Part shown: piece by piece, positions 1 through 8,265 of the stretch
Layout: each line of letters opens with the position of its first letter
Numbering within the stretch: position 1 is the stretch's first letter
Assembly (NCBI GenBank): GCA_040902195.1
Contig: JBBDXS010000012.1
Location: forward strand, 1 to 64,000
Source: JBBDXS01 sp040902195
GTDB lineage: Bacteria > Chloroflexota > Dehalococcoidia > DSTF01 > RBG-16-68-14
Direction of reading: 5' to 3'
DNA: 64,000 bases
The notes under the pieces: generated by a model
The model's database searches: none
The model's input: the letters and a program-made list of their open reading frames with translations, nothing else
Told to the model about the DNA's origin: nothing
Position numbers and translations under genes: made by a program

Positions 1-51
<51 letters not shown>

Positions 52-57
52 ATACCT

Positions 58-1488
58 CTACCTAATGATCCCTTCGCCTTGCCAGATGCGGGAGATGTCG
101 AAGAACGTGATCACCGCGGCGAGAGCGAGCATGAGGACCATGCCGACGAAGTGCACCATCGCTTCGCGCTCCGGCGCGATGCGGCGGCCGCCGCGCACGT
201 ACTCGATCAGGACGAACGTGACGCGCCCGCCGTCGAGCATCGGCAGCGGCAGGATATTGAGGATCGCCAGGTTCATGCTGATCAGCCCCGCGAACTCCAT
301 CAGCGACTTCCAGCCCGCCTCCTCGACCACTTCGCCCGTGAGCTGAGCGATGCCGACCGGGCCCGTGACCTGGAAGCCACCGCTGCCGCCGACACCGCCT
401 CTAATGCGCGAGATGATCTCGTTGCGCGCGAGAACGACCGACTCCCACGCGCGCTTGCTGCCGTCGACGACGGCGGTGGCCGGACCGGAGCGGCGCGTGT
501 CGCTAATCGGCACGCCCACGATCGCCGGTACCTCATCGTCGCAGGGCGTGAGCTGCTCCTCGAGTTGCTTGCGCTCCTCCTCGGTCAGGCGTACCGGGTT
601 CGTGTAGGCGGGGCCGATCGTGATGCCCGTCGGCCCCTGGCTGACCTTCGTGATCACCGGAGCTCCCGCCGCGTGTGCCGACTGCGGCAAATCTTCTAGG
701 CCGCGCTCCATCAGGATCAGCGTCGTCGCGTCGTCCACGCAGTACTCAAAGCGTTCTTCCGCAGGCGTACCGTCATCGATGACGAGGACGCTGCTGTTAT
801 CGAACCCTTCCGTCGATGGCACGTGCACGGCGATCGGAGGCTGCGCGTTCGCATCGACCGGGGCGTCCAGCTGCGTCCTATACGTATACGGGCCGGCGGA
901 CCAGCGGGCATGCACCGGTATGTCGATGAACTCGGCGCTGCCACTCTCGGTGCGTCGCACCTTGAACTCGATCGTCTTGCCGAGGTTGAGGCGGATCTGA
1001 TAGCCGAGCTCGCCCGCGCTTTCTACTTCCGTTCCGTTGACGGCGAAGATCTGGTCGCCCGGCTTCAGGTCCGCCTCCGCGGCCGGGCTGCCCGGGATCA
1101 CGTCCCCGATCTGGGCGCGGCTTATGTCGACATCGCGCGGGATCATGAGCGCGAGGCTGAACAAGAAGATCGCGAGGATAACGTTCATCACGGCGCCGGA
1201 GCCAAGTACGATTACGCGTACCCAGCGCGGCTTCGCGGCGAGGCTGCGCGGATCGCTGGGGTCTTCTTCGCCGAGGAGCTGGACGAACCCGCCGAGCGGC
1301 AGCGCGTTGATCGTGTACTCGGTCTCACCGAACTTAATGCCGAAGAGGCGCGGCGGATAGCCGAGCCCGAATTGGAGCACTTTTACGCCGGCAATCTTCG
1401 CCGTGACAAAGTGGCCCAGCTCGTGCACAACGATGAGCACGACGAGCATGGCGAAAAACGGCAAGATGCTATGGCTGATGACGTTCAT
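58..1488 (-). CDS. rseP: RseP/RasP-type site-2 zinc metalloprotease
   Basis: M50B intramembrane protease. Homologues cut membrane-embedded substrates such as anti-sigma factors and leftover signal peptides. The HELGH zinc motif is at residues 22-26 in the first membrane helix, a PDZ domain lies near 125-185, and the second active-site motif LPLPMLDGG is near 413-421. About 130 residues (roughly 215-345, with two Cys) between the PDZ and the C-terminal helices are extra compared with usual single-PDZ homologues, giving 476 aa. AAGGA stands 5 bases before the ATG. It is the last gene of the rpsB-to-dxr run, separated from dxr by a 208-base spacer holding two hairpins. Confidence 0.93.
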   Translation of the reverse strand: MNVISHSILPFFAMLVVLIVVHELGHFVTAKIAGVKVLQFGLGYPPRLFGIKFGETEYTINALPLGGFVQLLGEEDPSDPRSLAAKPRWVRVIVLGSGAVMNVILAIFLFSLALMIPRDVDISRAQIGDVIPGSPAAEADLKPGDQIFAVNGTEVESAGELGYQIRLNLGKTIEFKVRRTESGSAEFIDIPVHARWSAGPYTYRTQLDAPVDANAQPPIAVHVPSTEGFDNSSVLVIDDGTPAEERFEYCVDDATTLILMERGLEDLPQSAHAAGAPVITKVSQGPTGITIGPAYTNPVRLTEEERKQLEEQLTPCDDEVPAIVGVPISDTRRSGPATAVVDGSKRAWESVVLARNEIISRIRGGVGGSGGFQVTGPVGIAQLTGEVVEEAGWKSLMEFAGLISMNLAILNILPLPMLDGGRVTFVLIEYVRGGRRIAPEREAMVHFVGMVLMLALAAVITFFDISRIWQGEGIIR

Positions 1489-1567
1489 GTAGTTCCTTTA
1501 TGGTAACGCAGGCCAAGGTTACGCGCAGTCCATTGTCATCGTGAGTCCTTCTGCGGAAGACCTGCTG

Positions 1568-1651
1568 TAGGGACAGAGCTTTAGCTCTGTCCGGCCCCTT
1601 CGCAGGACAATTCGACCGGGCCGGACAGACCTGAAGGTCTGTCCCTACGAG
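1568..1651. repeat. Paired palindromes (GTAGGGAC family) between dxr and rseP
   Basis: Two perfect 10-2-10 hairpins lie head to head. One is at 1571-1592 (arm GGACAGAGCT) and one at 1623-1644 (arm GGACAGACCT). The outer ends are TAGGGACAG and CTGTCCCTA, so the whole block is also an inverted repeat. The same design recurs at 16605, 17577, 49679, 53838 and 54913. In transcripts of the operon it would fold strongly between dxr and rseP. Whether it acts as a processing site, an attenuator or only a mobile repeat is unknown. Confidence 0.8.
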
Positions 1652-1696
1652 GTCCTCGCATCCGACTGGGTCTGCGAGCCGTTCGATACGTCTCGA

Positions 1697-2848
1697 TCAC
1701 ACCCGCGCCGTGACCCAGCCCTCAGCCCGATCGCGGGCCCACGCGTCCGCGTCCAGGACGTTCTCGATGTCAGTATCGGGCTGCGAGGCGTGCTCCGAGA
1801 GGACATCTTCGAGCAGGGCGGGAATATCGCTGAACCGAATGCGACCGTCGAGGAAGTGCGAGACGGCCACCTCGTCTGCGGCGGCGAGCGCAGCCGGGTA
1901 CGTCCCACCGTCGCGTCCAGCCCGCAGCGCGAGGCCGAGGGCGGGGAAGCGGCGGAAGTCCGGCGTCTCGAAATGGAGCGCGCCGACGGCGACCGGATCG
2001 AAGGGCGGCGTGCCGGGGCTGGCCGCGCGCTCCGGATAGCAGAGCGCGACACGGATCGGCACGCGCATGTCGGGCTCGCCAAGCTGCGCCTTCACGCAGC
2101 CATCGACGAACTCGACCATCGAGTGGATGATGCTCTCGCGGTGCAGGACAATGTCGATGCTCTCCATCGGCACATCGAAGAGCCAGCGCGTCTCGATGGC
2201 CTCGAAGCCTTTATTCATGAGCGTGGCGGAATCGATCGTGATCTTGCGGCCCATCTGCCACGTGGGGTGCTTGAGCGCCTCCTCCGGCGTGACCTGCGCG
2301 ATGCGCTCAGGCGCGTAATCGCGGAAGGCGCCGCCAGACGCTGTCAGCATGATGCGCGCGATCGAGCTGTGCTTCTCGCCCCAGAGGCACTGCCAGATCG
2401 CGCTGTGCTCGCTGTCGACGGGGAGAAGCTGCGCCTTGCCCTGCTTCGCGGCGCGCGTGACGATCGCGCCCGCCATCACGAGCACCTCCTTGTTCGCAAG
2501 CGCGACGTTTTTGCCGGCCCGCAGCGCGGCGAGCGTCGGGTTGAGGCCGGCGCTGCCGACCGTGCCAACAAGGACGAGATCGGCGTCGGGATGGCAGGCC
2601 TGCTCCTGGAGCGGCAGCCAGCGCGTCGCGCGGGTACCGGCGGCCTCGAGCTGCGCGCGGAAGTCCTCGTTGTCGGCGCAAACGAAGCGCGGCTTGAACT
2701 CGCGCACCTGCTGCTCCAGGACCGAGACGTTGCGTCCCGCCGCGAGCGCGAGGATATCGAACCGTTCGCGGTGCTCGCGCACGACATCAAGCGTCTGCTG
2801 ACCGATCGAGCCGGTCGATCCGAGGATGACGAGGCGTTTGGTCTTCAT
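1697..2848 (-). CDS. dxr: 1-deoxy-D-xylulose 5-phosphate reductoisomerase
   Basis: Second step of the MEP isoprenoid pathway: NADPH-dependent conversion of DXP to 2-C-methylerythritol 4-phosphate in the cytoplasm. The NADPH loop GSTGSIG is at residues 10-16, and the family motifs NKEVLVMAG, VDSEHSAIWQ and LTASGGAFRD follow in order. The length of 383 aa is normal. The reading frame stays open further upstream inside cdsA, but the ATG at 2848 overlaps the cdsA stop as ATGA and gives the conserved N-terminus MKTKRLVILG, so it is chosen. It makes precursor for the neighbouring UppS product. Confidence 0.95.
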   Translation of the reverse strand: MKTKRLVILGSTGSIGQQTLDVVREHRERFDILALAAGRNVSVLEQQVREFKPRFVCADNEDFRAQLEAAGTRATRWLPLQEQACHPDADLVLVGTVGSAGLNPTLAALRAGKNVALANKEVLVMAGAIVTRAAKQGKAQLLPVDSEHSAIWQCLWGEKHSSIARIMLTASGGAFRDYAPERIAQVTPEEALKHPTWQMGRKITIDSATLMNKGFEAIETRWLFDVPMESIDIVLHRESIIHSMVEFVDGCVKAQLGEPDMRVPIRVALCYPERAASPGTPPFDPVAVGALHFETPDFRRFPALGLALRAGRDGGTYPAALAAADEVAVSHFLDGRIRFSDIPALLEDVLSEHASQPDTDIENVLDADAWARDRAEGWVTARV

Positions 2849-3633
2849 GAAGGGACGACCCAGATCACGAAGTAGTATACCGTTGGGACGGTGAAGAGGA
2901 TGCTGTCGAGCCGGTCGAGGAAGCCGCCGTGGCCCGGCACGATGTGGCCGGCGTCCTTGATGTGCATGCCGCGCTTGATGATCGACTCGGCGAGATCGCC
3001 GAGCACAGCGGCGAGCGGCAACAGCAGCGCGAGCGGCACGATGAGCGCCATCTCGAGCCGGATGCCGAGGAAGTAGTTCGCGAGCAGAACTATCGCGAAG
3101 CCGCCCGCGATGCCACCGATCGTGCCCTCGACCGTCTTGCCGGGGCTGATCGAAGGCGCGAGCTTGCGCCGCCCCATCGTGCGGCCGACGGCGTAGGCGG
3201 CGGTGTCCGTCGCGAACGTACCGGCGATCGCAAGCAGCACCCAATCGAGGCCGTCGGAGAGCTCGCGGAGCAAGACGAGGTGCGCGCCGAGGAAGCCTAC
3301 ATAGAGGAGGCCGGACGCGGCCCACTGCCAGTCGGGCAGCGCGGTTTGGGGATCCGCGCGGAGCGTCACCCAGACGAGCGGGACCAGCACACCGCCCAGC
3401 GTGAACCAGACGACCCAATCGAGGCCGACGAACGCTCCGGCGGGAACAGCAGCCGCGAGTCCGGCGCAGAGCAACACGAAGGGTGTGGCGCCGCGCTGCG
3501 CCGAGTTGTACTCGTACGCCGCGACGAGGACGATGAACGACACCGCGCCGGCGTACCAGCCGCCGCCGGCCCAGATGAGCAGGACGATGAGGGGGATGCC
3601 GACGGCTGCGCTCGCGACCCGCTGTGCGAGCAT
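2845..3633 (-). CDS. cdsA: Phosphatidate cytidylyltransferase
   Basis: Makes CDP-diacylglycerol from phosphatidate and CTP in the membrane, the branch point for phospholipids. The protein of 262 aa is nearly all hydrophobic, with about seven or eight membrane segments. The C-terminal signature runs KRGMHIKDAGHIVPGHGG, then LDRLDS. It overlaps dxr by 4 bases (ATGA) and begins 10 bases after uppS ends. The order uppS-cdsA-dxr-rseP is the common bacterial arrangement. Confidence 0.94.
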   Translation of the reverse strand: MLAQRVASAAVGIPLIVLLIWAGGGWYAGAVSFIVLVAAYEYNSAQRGATPFVLLCAGLAAAVPAGAFVGLDWVVWFTLGGVLVPLVWVTLRADPQTALPDWQWAASGLLYVGFLGAHLVLLRELSDGLDWVLLAIAGTFATDTAAYAVGRTMGRRKLAPSISPGKTVEGTIGGIAGGFAIVLLANYFLGIRLEMALIVPLALLLPLAAVLGDLAESIIKRGMHIKDAGHIVPGHGGFLDRLDSILFTVPTVYYFVIWVVPS

Positions 3634-3643
3634 CGCGGGCGGC

Positions 3644-4429
3644 CTACGAACGGCTCCGCCGGCGGGATGCGTGATTAGGCTGAGCTTTGCCGTTTTCCGA
3701 GAGGCCGCCGAAGCGCCGCTCGCGCTGGTCGAACGCGATCAGCGCGCGCTCGATCTCCTCCACGCCGAAGTCCGGCCAGTAGATCGGCGTATCGTAGAAC
3801 TCCGCGTAGGCGGACTGCCAGAGGAGGAAGTTGGAGAGGCGTCGCTCGCCGGCGGTGCGGATCAGCAGATCGACGTCCGGCAGGCCCGCGGTGTAGAGAT
3901 GCGACGCGATCAGGCCGTCATCGATCTCATCGGCAGCCACACCTTCCTCGACGATGCGGCGGACGGCCCGAACGATCTCGGCGCGGCCACCATAGTTAAA
4001 CGCGACGTTGACGGTGATGCGCTCGTTGTCCTTCGTCATCTCGATCGCTTCCTCGACGCGGCGGCGCAGATCGGGCGACAGCGGGTCGAGATCGCCGAGG
4101 TGGCGCAGACGCACGCCGTTCTTGTGCATCTCCTTCAGCTCGCCATCGATGAAGTGGCCGATGAGCCGGATGAGGTGGTTGACCTCGCGGCGCGGGCGCG
4201 TCCAGTTCTCGGTCGAGAAGGCGAAGAGCGTAAGGCAGGGCACCTCGTAGCGCGCCATCGTCTCGATGGCGCGGCGGATGTTCTCGGTGCCGGCGCGGTG
4301 TCCCGCCTGGCGCGAGAGCTTGCGCTCCTTCGCCCAGCGTCCGTTGCCATCCATGATGATGGCGACGTGCTTCGGGAGCTGCTTCAGCTCCACCTTCGGG
4401 ATGTCCTGGGGAACGGGGTGGGCCACCAT
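3644..4429 (-). CDS. uppS: Isoprenyl (undecaprenyl) diphosphate synthase
   Basis: cis-Prenyltransferase that builds the long-chain carrier lipid for peptidoglycan and surface glycans. The catalytic Asp is D27 in MDGNGRWA. LTLFAFSTENW, FNYGGRAEI and RTAGERRLSNFLLWQ follow; RTAGE stands where most homologues have RTSGE. Length is 261 aa. The Arg/Ser-rich tail after residue 245 is probably disordered. It begins 11 bases after frr with only a weak ribosome site, so reinitiation from frr is likely. Confidence 0.94.
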   Translation of the reverse strand: MVAHPVPQDIPKVELKQLPKHVAIIMDGNGRWAKERKLSRQAGHRAGTENIRRAIETMARYEVPCLTLFAFSTENWTRPRREVNHLIRLIGHFIDGELKEMHKNGVRLRHLGDLDPLSPDLRRRVEEAIEMTKDNERITVNVAFNYGGRAEIVRAVRRIVEEGVAADEIDDGLIASHLYTAGLPDVDLLIRTAGERRLSNFLLWQSAYAEFYDTPIYWPDFGVEEIERALIAFDQRERRFGGLSENGKAQPNHASRRRSRS

Positions 4430-4440
4430 ATGCTCAGCCG

Positions 4441-5019
4441 CTAGATCTCCAGCAGCTCCCTTTCCTTCTCTCTCCCGATGCCGTCCGCGTCGCTAATACA
4501 ACGATCCGTGATCTTCTGGAGTTCCTCCTGGGCGTTGTGCTCCTGGTCCTCCGAGATCTCCTTGTCCTTCTTGAGGTCACGCAGCATCTCGTGCGCGTCG
4601 CGGCGGACGTTGCGAATGCCCACGCGTCCGTCCTCGACCTTCTTGTGGACCGTCTTCACGAGCTCCTTGCGGCGGTCCTCCGTAAGCGGCGGAATGGCGA
4701 GGCGAATGACCGAGCCGTCGTTGCTGGGATTGAGGCCGAGGTCGGACTTCAGGATCGCCTTCTCGATGTCGCTGATGGAGCCCTTGTCGTAGGGCTGGAT
4801 GACGAGCAGGCGCGCCTCGGGCACGGAAACGGAAGCGAGCTGCTGGAGCGGCGTCGGCGTCCCGTAATACTCCACCTTCAAGCTGTCGATCAGAGCCGGG
4901 TTGGCGCGGCCCGTCCGCACGGTGGCGAGATCGCGATGGAGCGCCTCGATCGCCTTGCCCATGCGTTCGTCTGCATCCTTGAGCGTCTCTTGCACGATGG
5001 CCGGGTCCGTTACGCTCAT
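4441..5019 (-). CDS. frr: Ribosome recycling factor
   Basis: Splits post-termination ribosomes together with EF-G. The 192-aa protein is slightly longer than the usual 185 and aligns along the whole family: RMGKAIEALHRDLATVRTGR near the start, then LKVEYYGTPTPLQQLASV and a C-terminal helix of the three-helix bundle. The ATG lies inside the last codons of pyrH (4-base ATGA overlap), so the two proteins are translationally coupled. Confidence 0.95.
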   Translation of the reverse strand: MSVTDPAIVQETLKDADERMGKAIEALHRDLATVRTGRANPALIDSLKVEYYGTPTPLQQLASVSVPEARLLVIQPYDKGSISDIEKAILKSDLGLNPSNDGSVIRLAIPPLTEDRRKELVKTVHKKVEDGRVGIRNVRRDAHEMLRDLKKDKEISEDQEHNAQEELQKITDRCISDADGIGREKERELLEI

Positions 5020-5762
5020 TCCGTCACCCCCGCAAGCGCCGTCTCCTCGCTGCCGACGCGCGTACCGATCGCCTCGCCGCGGACGGCGCGCACGATGCTT
5101 TCGTCGCCGGCGAGATCGAAGACAATGATCGGCAGCTCGTTTTCCATGCAGAGCGAAAGCGCCGTGCTGTCCATCACGGCCAGCCGGCGGCTAATCGCTT
5201 CCATGTAGCTCAGGTACTCGAAGCGGCGCGCGCTGGGCTCCTTGTTGGGGTCGGCGTCGTACACGCCGTCCGTGCCGTGCTTCGCCATGAGCAGCGCCTC
5301 GGCGCCGATCTCGATCGCGCGCAGGGCGGCGGCGGTGTCGGTCGTCATAAAGGGGTTGCCGGTGCCGCCGGCAAAGATGACGACGCGCCGCTTCTCGAGG
5401 TGGCGCATCGCGCGGCGGCGGATGTAGGGCTCGGCGACCTGCTGGACGTTGATGGCGGTCTGCGTCCGCACCGTCACGCCGATCTTTTCGAGCGCGTCCT
5501 GCAGCGCGAGCGCGTTGATCACGGTCGCGAGCATGCCGCCGTAGTCGGCGGTCGCGCGGTCCATGCCGGAGGCGGCGATGTCGGCGCCGCGCACGATGTT
5601 GCCGCCGCCCACGACCACGGCGATCTCGGCAGCCTCAGCGGCGTCGCGGATCTGTTCGGCGATGCGAGCGACGGTGGGGGCGTCGATCCCGTAGGATGCG
5701 TCGCCCATGAGCGCCTCGCCGCTCACCTTGAGGAGGACGCGCCGGTAAGGAGCGCCGGCCAT
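5016..5762 (-). CDS. pyrH: UMP kinase
   Basis: Bacterial-type hexameric UMP kinase of the amino-acid-kinase fold; it forms UDP from UMP and ATP. Diagnostic pieces are LKVSGEALMG (residues 11-20), VVVGGGNIVRG, the substrate loop with GMDRATADYGGMLATVINALAL, and FAGGTGNPFMTTDTAA. Length is 248 aa. GGAGG precedes the ATG. It sits between tsf and frr, the usual order, and overlaps frr by 4 bases. Confidence 0.95.
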   Translation of the reverse strand: MAGAPYRRVLLKVSGEALMGDASYGIDAPTVARIAEQIRDAAEAAEIAVVVGGGNIVRGADIAASGMDRATADYGGMLATVINALALQDALEKIGVTVRTQTAINVQQVAEPYIRRRAMRHLEKRRVVIFAGGTGNPFMTTDTAAALRAIEIGAEALLMAKHGTDGVYDADPNKEPSARRFEYLSYMEAISRRLAVMDSTALSLCMENELPIIVFDLAGDESIVRAVRGEAIGTRVGSEETALAGVTE

Positions 5763-5775
5763 GCGGGCTCGCCTC

Positions 5776-6279
5776 CTAATGACCGAGTTCGAATCGCACG
5801 AAGCGGCGGACGCGGATGTTCTCGCCGGTCTTCGCGATTACGTCCTTTACCATGTCGCCGATGGTGCGCGACTCATCTTTAATGAAGGGCTGGCTCATCA
5901 GGCAGATCTCTTTCGGGTCGCCCTCCGCGCCCGGCGGCAGGTCTTCCTCCGACACGGAGAGCGGATTGTGCGCGACTACCTGCATCGCCAAGTCCTTCGC
6001 CAGCGCCCTGAACTCCTCCGTGCGCGCGACGAAGTCGGTCTCGCAATTGACCTCAACCAGCGCGCCGAGGCGGCCACCGTGGATGTAGCATTCGATAACG
6101 CCCTGCGAGGTCTCACGGTCCATCCGCTTCTCAGCGAACGCCATGCCCTTCTCCTGCAGGATCGCCATCGCGCGCTCGGCGTCGCCGCCGGCCTCCTGGA
6201 GCGCGCTCTTGCAGTCCATGACGCCGGCGCCGGTGCGTTCCCGCAGCTCTTTGACCTGCGAGGCGGAGATCGTCGTCAT
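5776..6279 (-). CDS. tsf: Elongation factor Ts (short form)
   Basis: Nucleotide-exchange factor for EF-Tu. The N-terminal UBA-like domain (SASQVKELRERTGAGVMDCK) is at residues 5-24 onward, and the EF-Tu contact motif TDFVAR is near 82. At 167 aa it lacks the second core half and coiled coil of the 280-aa E. coli protein, and is even shorter than the Thermus form of about 196 aa. The start at 6279 overlaps the rpsB stop as ATGA. The frame is open further upstream but only as out-of-frame rpsB sequence. Confidence 0.93.
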   Translation of the reverse strand: MTTISASQVKELRERTGAGVMDCKSALQEAGGDAERAMAILQEKGMAFAEKRMDRETSQGVIECYIHGGRLGALVEVNCETDFVARTEEFRALAKDLAMQVVAHNPLSVSEEDLPPGAEGDPKEICLMSQPFIKDESRTIGDMVKDVIAKTGENIRVRRFVRFELGH

Positions 6280-7028
6280 GCAGGCGTCTCTACTGCCGCC
6301 GTCATTGCGGCGGGCTCGGAGGGCTGAGCGCCCTCGTAACCAACGAGCGACAGTCCTTCGAGGACGGCGTCGGCGGCGCGGCCGGTGATCAGCTTGATCG
6401 CGCGGATGGCGTCGTCGTTCGACGGGATGGGGTAATCGATCAGGTCCGGGTCGCAGTTCGTGTCGCACATCGCGACGATCTGGATGCCGACGCGGCGCGC
6501 TTCCTTCACGGCGATCGCCTCAACGTCGGGGTCGACGATGAAGAGGGCGCCCGGGATGCGCGTCATCTTCTTGATGCCGCCGAGGTGACGGTTGAGCTTC
6601 TCCATCTCCTTGTCCAGCATCAGCGCCTCCTTCTTGTGGAGACGCGTGAAGTCGCCGCGGGCTCTCGCCTCTTCCTGGCGGCCGAGGTACTCGCAGCGCC
6701 GCTGGATCGTCGACCAGTTCGTGAGCGTGCCGCCGAGCCAGCGGTTCGTGACGAAGGGCATAGCGCAGCGCTTGGCCTCGCTCTCGATGACGTCGCGGGC
6801 CTGCTTTTTCGTGCCGACGAAAAGGAGCTGCTCGCCGTTAGAGGCGAGGTCGCGGACGAAATCGAGCGCGACGCCGAGGCGGCCGACGGTCTGCTGCAGG
6901 TCGATGATATGGATACCGTTGCGTTCGGTAAAGATGTAGGGGCGCATCTTGGGATTCCAGCGCCGGGTCTGGTGCCCGAAGTGGACGCCCGCTTCGAGCA
7001 GCGACTTCATGCTTACGGGTGCTTCCAA
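6276..7028 (-). CDS. rpsB: 30S ribosomal protein S2
   Basis: Small-subunit protein S2, 250 aa. MKSLLEAGVHFGHQTRRWNP and the late motif VAMCDTNCDPDLIDYPIPSNDDA are characteristic. The start is read as TTG at 7028: GGAGGAGG lies 11 bases upstream of it, whereas the first ATG (7010) is 29 bases from that site. The six extra residues match the usual short lead before MKxLLEAG in this family. First gene of the operon; see the promoter and hairpin upstream. Confidence 0.95.
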   Translation of the reverse strand: MEAPVSMKSLLEAGVHFGHQTRRWNPKMRPYIFTERNGIHIIDLQQTVGRLGVALDFVRDLASNGEQLLFVGTKKQARDVIESEAKRCAMPFVTNRWLGGTLTNWSTIQRRCEYLGRQEEARARGDFTRLHKKEALMLDKEMEKLNRHLGGIKKMTRIPGALFIVDPDVEAIAVKEARRVGIQIVAMCDTNCDPDLIDYPIPSNDDAIRAIKLITGRAADAVLEGLSLVGYEGAQPSEPAAMTAAVETPA

Positions 7029-7063
7029 AAGAGTCGGGTCCTCCTCCGCCGCATGTAAGGAAT

Positions 7064-7081
7064 GGAGCGGTCTCCCGCTCC
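7064..7081 (-). promoter_or_regulatory. GNRA-capped hairpin in the rpsB leader
   Basis: On the minus strand GGAGCGG, GAGA, CCGCTCC form a perfect 7-bp stem closed by a GNRA tetraloop. It is about 35 bases before the rpsB start and within a leader of about 85 bases. rpsB leaders in other phyla bind S2 for autoregulation; a similar role here is inference. Confidence 0.6.
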
Positions 7082-7120
7082 TCTCTCAGCTTCGCATCGA
7101 ACGTGCGGTGCGGCCACGTC

Positions 7121-7149
7121 ACTATAGCATAGGGGTTTGGGGGCGGCAA
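7121..7149 (-). promoter_or_regulatory. Promoter of the rpsB operon
   Basis: Minus-strand -35 TTGCCG (7144-7149) and -10 TATAGT (7121-7126) are separated by exactly 17 bases. The predicted start is near 7114. No other gene lies in 7029-7371. Confidence 0.7.
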
Positions 7150-7371
7150 TTTGCGCGTGGGTGGTTGACAGCCCTCACCAGCGCGGCGCGAGCGAGACGC
7201 TATCGACATGGGTAGAGACTCGGCATCCGGGGAGTGCAGAGGGGGCGAAGTCCCTCTCTGCCGGGGGTCTGTCTGGGGGTGTCCCCCAGCCGCAAGACCT
7301 TCCTGGGCGGGCGGGTGGGAAGACGGACCTCTCTTACGCAGTAGCGCTGGGGCCGCGACGCGAGTCGCCCC

Positions 7372-8265
7372 CTACCCCTTCACCGCCCCGCCGAAGAGGC
7401 CCCGCACCAGGTAGCGCTGGAACGCGACGACCAGGATCAGCATCGGCGCGAAGGCGATGATCGTGCCGGCGAACGCCGTGTTGATGCGCTGGATATCGGC
7501 CGTGTCCCCGGCGATGCCGATCTGAACGGTGCGCATGTCCGCGTCGTTCGTCACCAGCAGCGGCCAGAGGTACTGGTTCCACGCCTGCAGGAACGCGAAG
7601 ACGGCCAGCGTCGCGAGCGCGCCACGCGCGAGCGGCAGCACGACCGACCAGAGGAAGCGGAAGTGGCCGTAGCCGTCCATCTCCGCCGCGTCGTGCAGCT
7701 CGCGCGGGATCGACAGGAAGTACTGGCGCAGCAGGAACGTGCCGAAGCCGGTCGCGAGGAACGGCGCGACGAGGCCGGGATACGTGTCTGTCCAGCCGAG
7801 CCACTGGACCGTCTGGAAGTTCGGGATGATCGCGACCTCGAGCGGCACCATCATCGTCGCTAAGAAGACGGCGAACAACGCGTCGCGGCCGGGGAAGCGC
7901 AAGAACGCGAAGGCGTACGCCGCGAGCGCCGCCGTAATGAGCTGCCCGATCGTGATCACCGAGGACATGATCAGGCTGTTCGTCAGGTAGCACGTCAGCG
8001 GCGCGACCTCGAGGCCGTTGTTGTTGAAGAGGTGGCAGCTCTTCGACGCGGTGCCGACCGCGCCCGTATCCGAGTAGTAGTTGCCCCACTGCGGGTCGGA
8101 CGGCCAGAGGCTGGGCGGCGGGTTTTGAATCAGCTCGCCCACCGTGTGCAGGCTGTCGACCACCGTGACGTAGAGCGGGAACAACAGCACGCCGGCGCAG
8201 ACGATCAGCAGCGCGTACGCCGGTATGCGGCGGAGCCATCGCTGCGCGAACGCTGGGGACGTCAT
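7372..8265 (-). CDS. ABC sugar/glycerophosphate transporter permease, UgpE/MalG type
   Basis: Inner-membrane permease of the carbohydrate uptake type 1 family, 297 aa with six predicted membrane segments. The EAA-type loop that docks on the ATPase reads HDAAEMDGYGHFRFLWSVVL near residues 195-215. The ATG at 8265 overlaps the stop of the partner permease (ATGA). The frame stays open upstream only as shadow of that gene. No substrate-binding protein follows: 7029-7371 holds only the rpsB promoter region. The neighbouring phosphodiesterase suggests glycerol-3-phosphate or glycerophosphodiester uptake, which is inference. Confidence 0.88.
   Translation of the reverse strand: MTSPAFAQRWLRRIPAYALLIVCAGVLLFPLYVTVVDSLHTVGELIQNPPPSLWPSDPQWGNYYSDTGAVGTASKSCHLFNNNGLEVAPLTCYLTNSLIMSSVITIGQLITAALAAYAFAFLRFPGRDALFAVFLATMMVPLEVAIIPNFQTVQWLGWTDTYPGLVAPFLATGFGTFLLRQYFLSIPRELHDAAEMDGYGHFRFLWSVVLPLARGALATLAVFAFLQAWNQYLWPLLVTNDADMRTVQIGIAGDTADIQRINTAFAGTIIAFAPMLILVVAFQRYLVRGLFGGAVKG

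Noticed and set aside
2849..3418. N-terminal extension of Dxr
   Set aside because: It is a shadow of cdsA. The conserved enzyme begins at the ATGA overlap.
6280..6468. N-terminal extension of EF-Ts
   Set aside because: It reads rpsB out of frame, Arg-rich, and lies before the clear ATGA start with the conserved EF-Ts N-terminus.
7165..7170. Plus-strand TTGACA upstream of the transporter region
   Set aside because: No -10 at 15-19 bases and no rightward gene before 10377.
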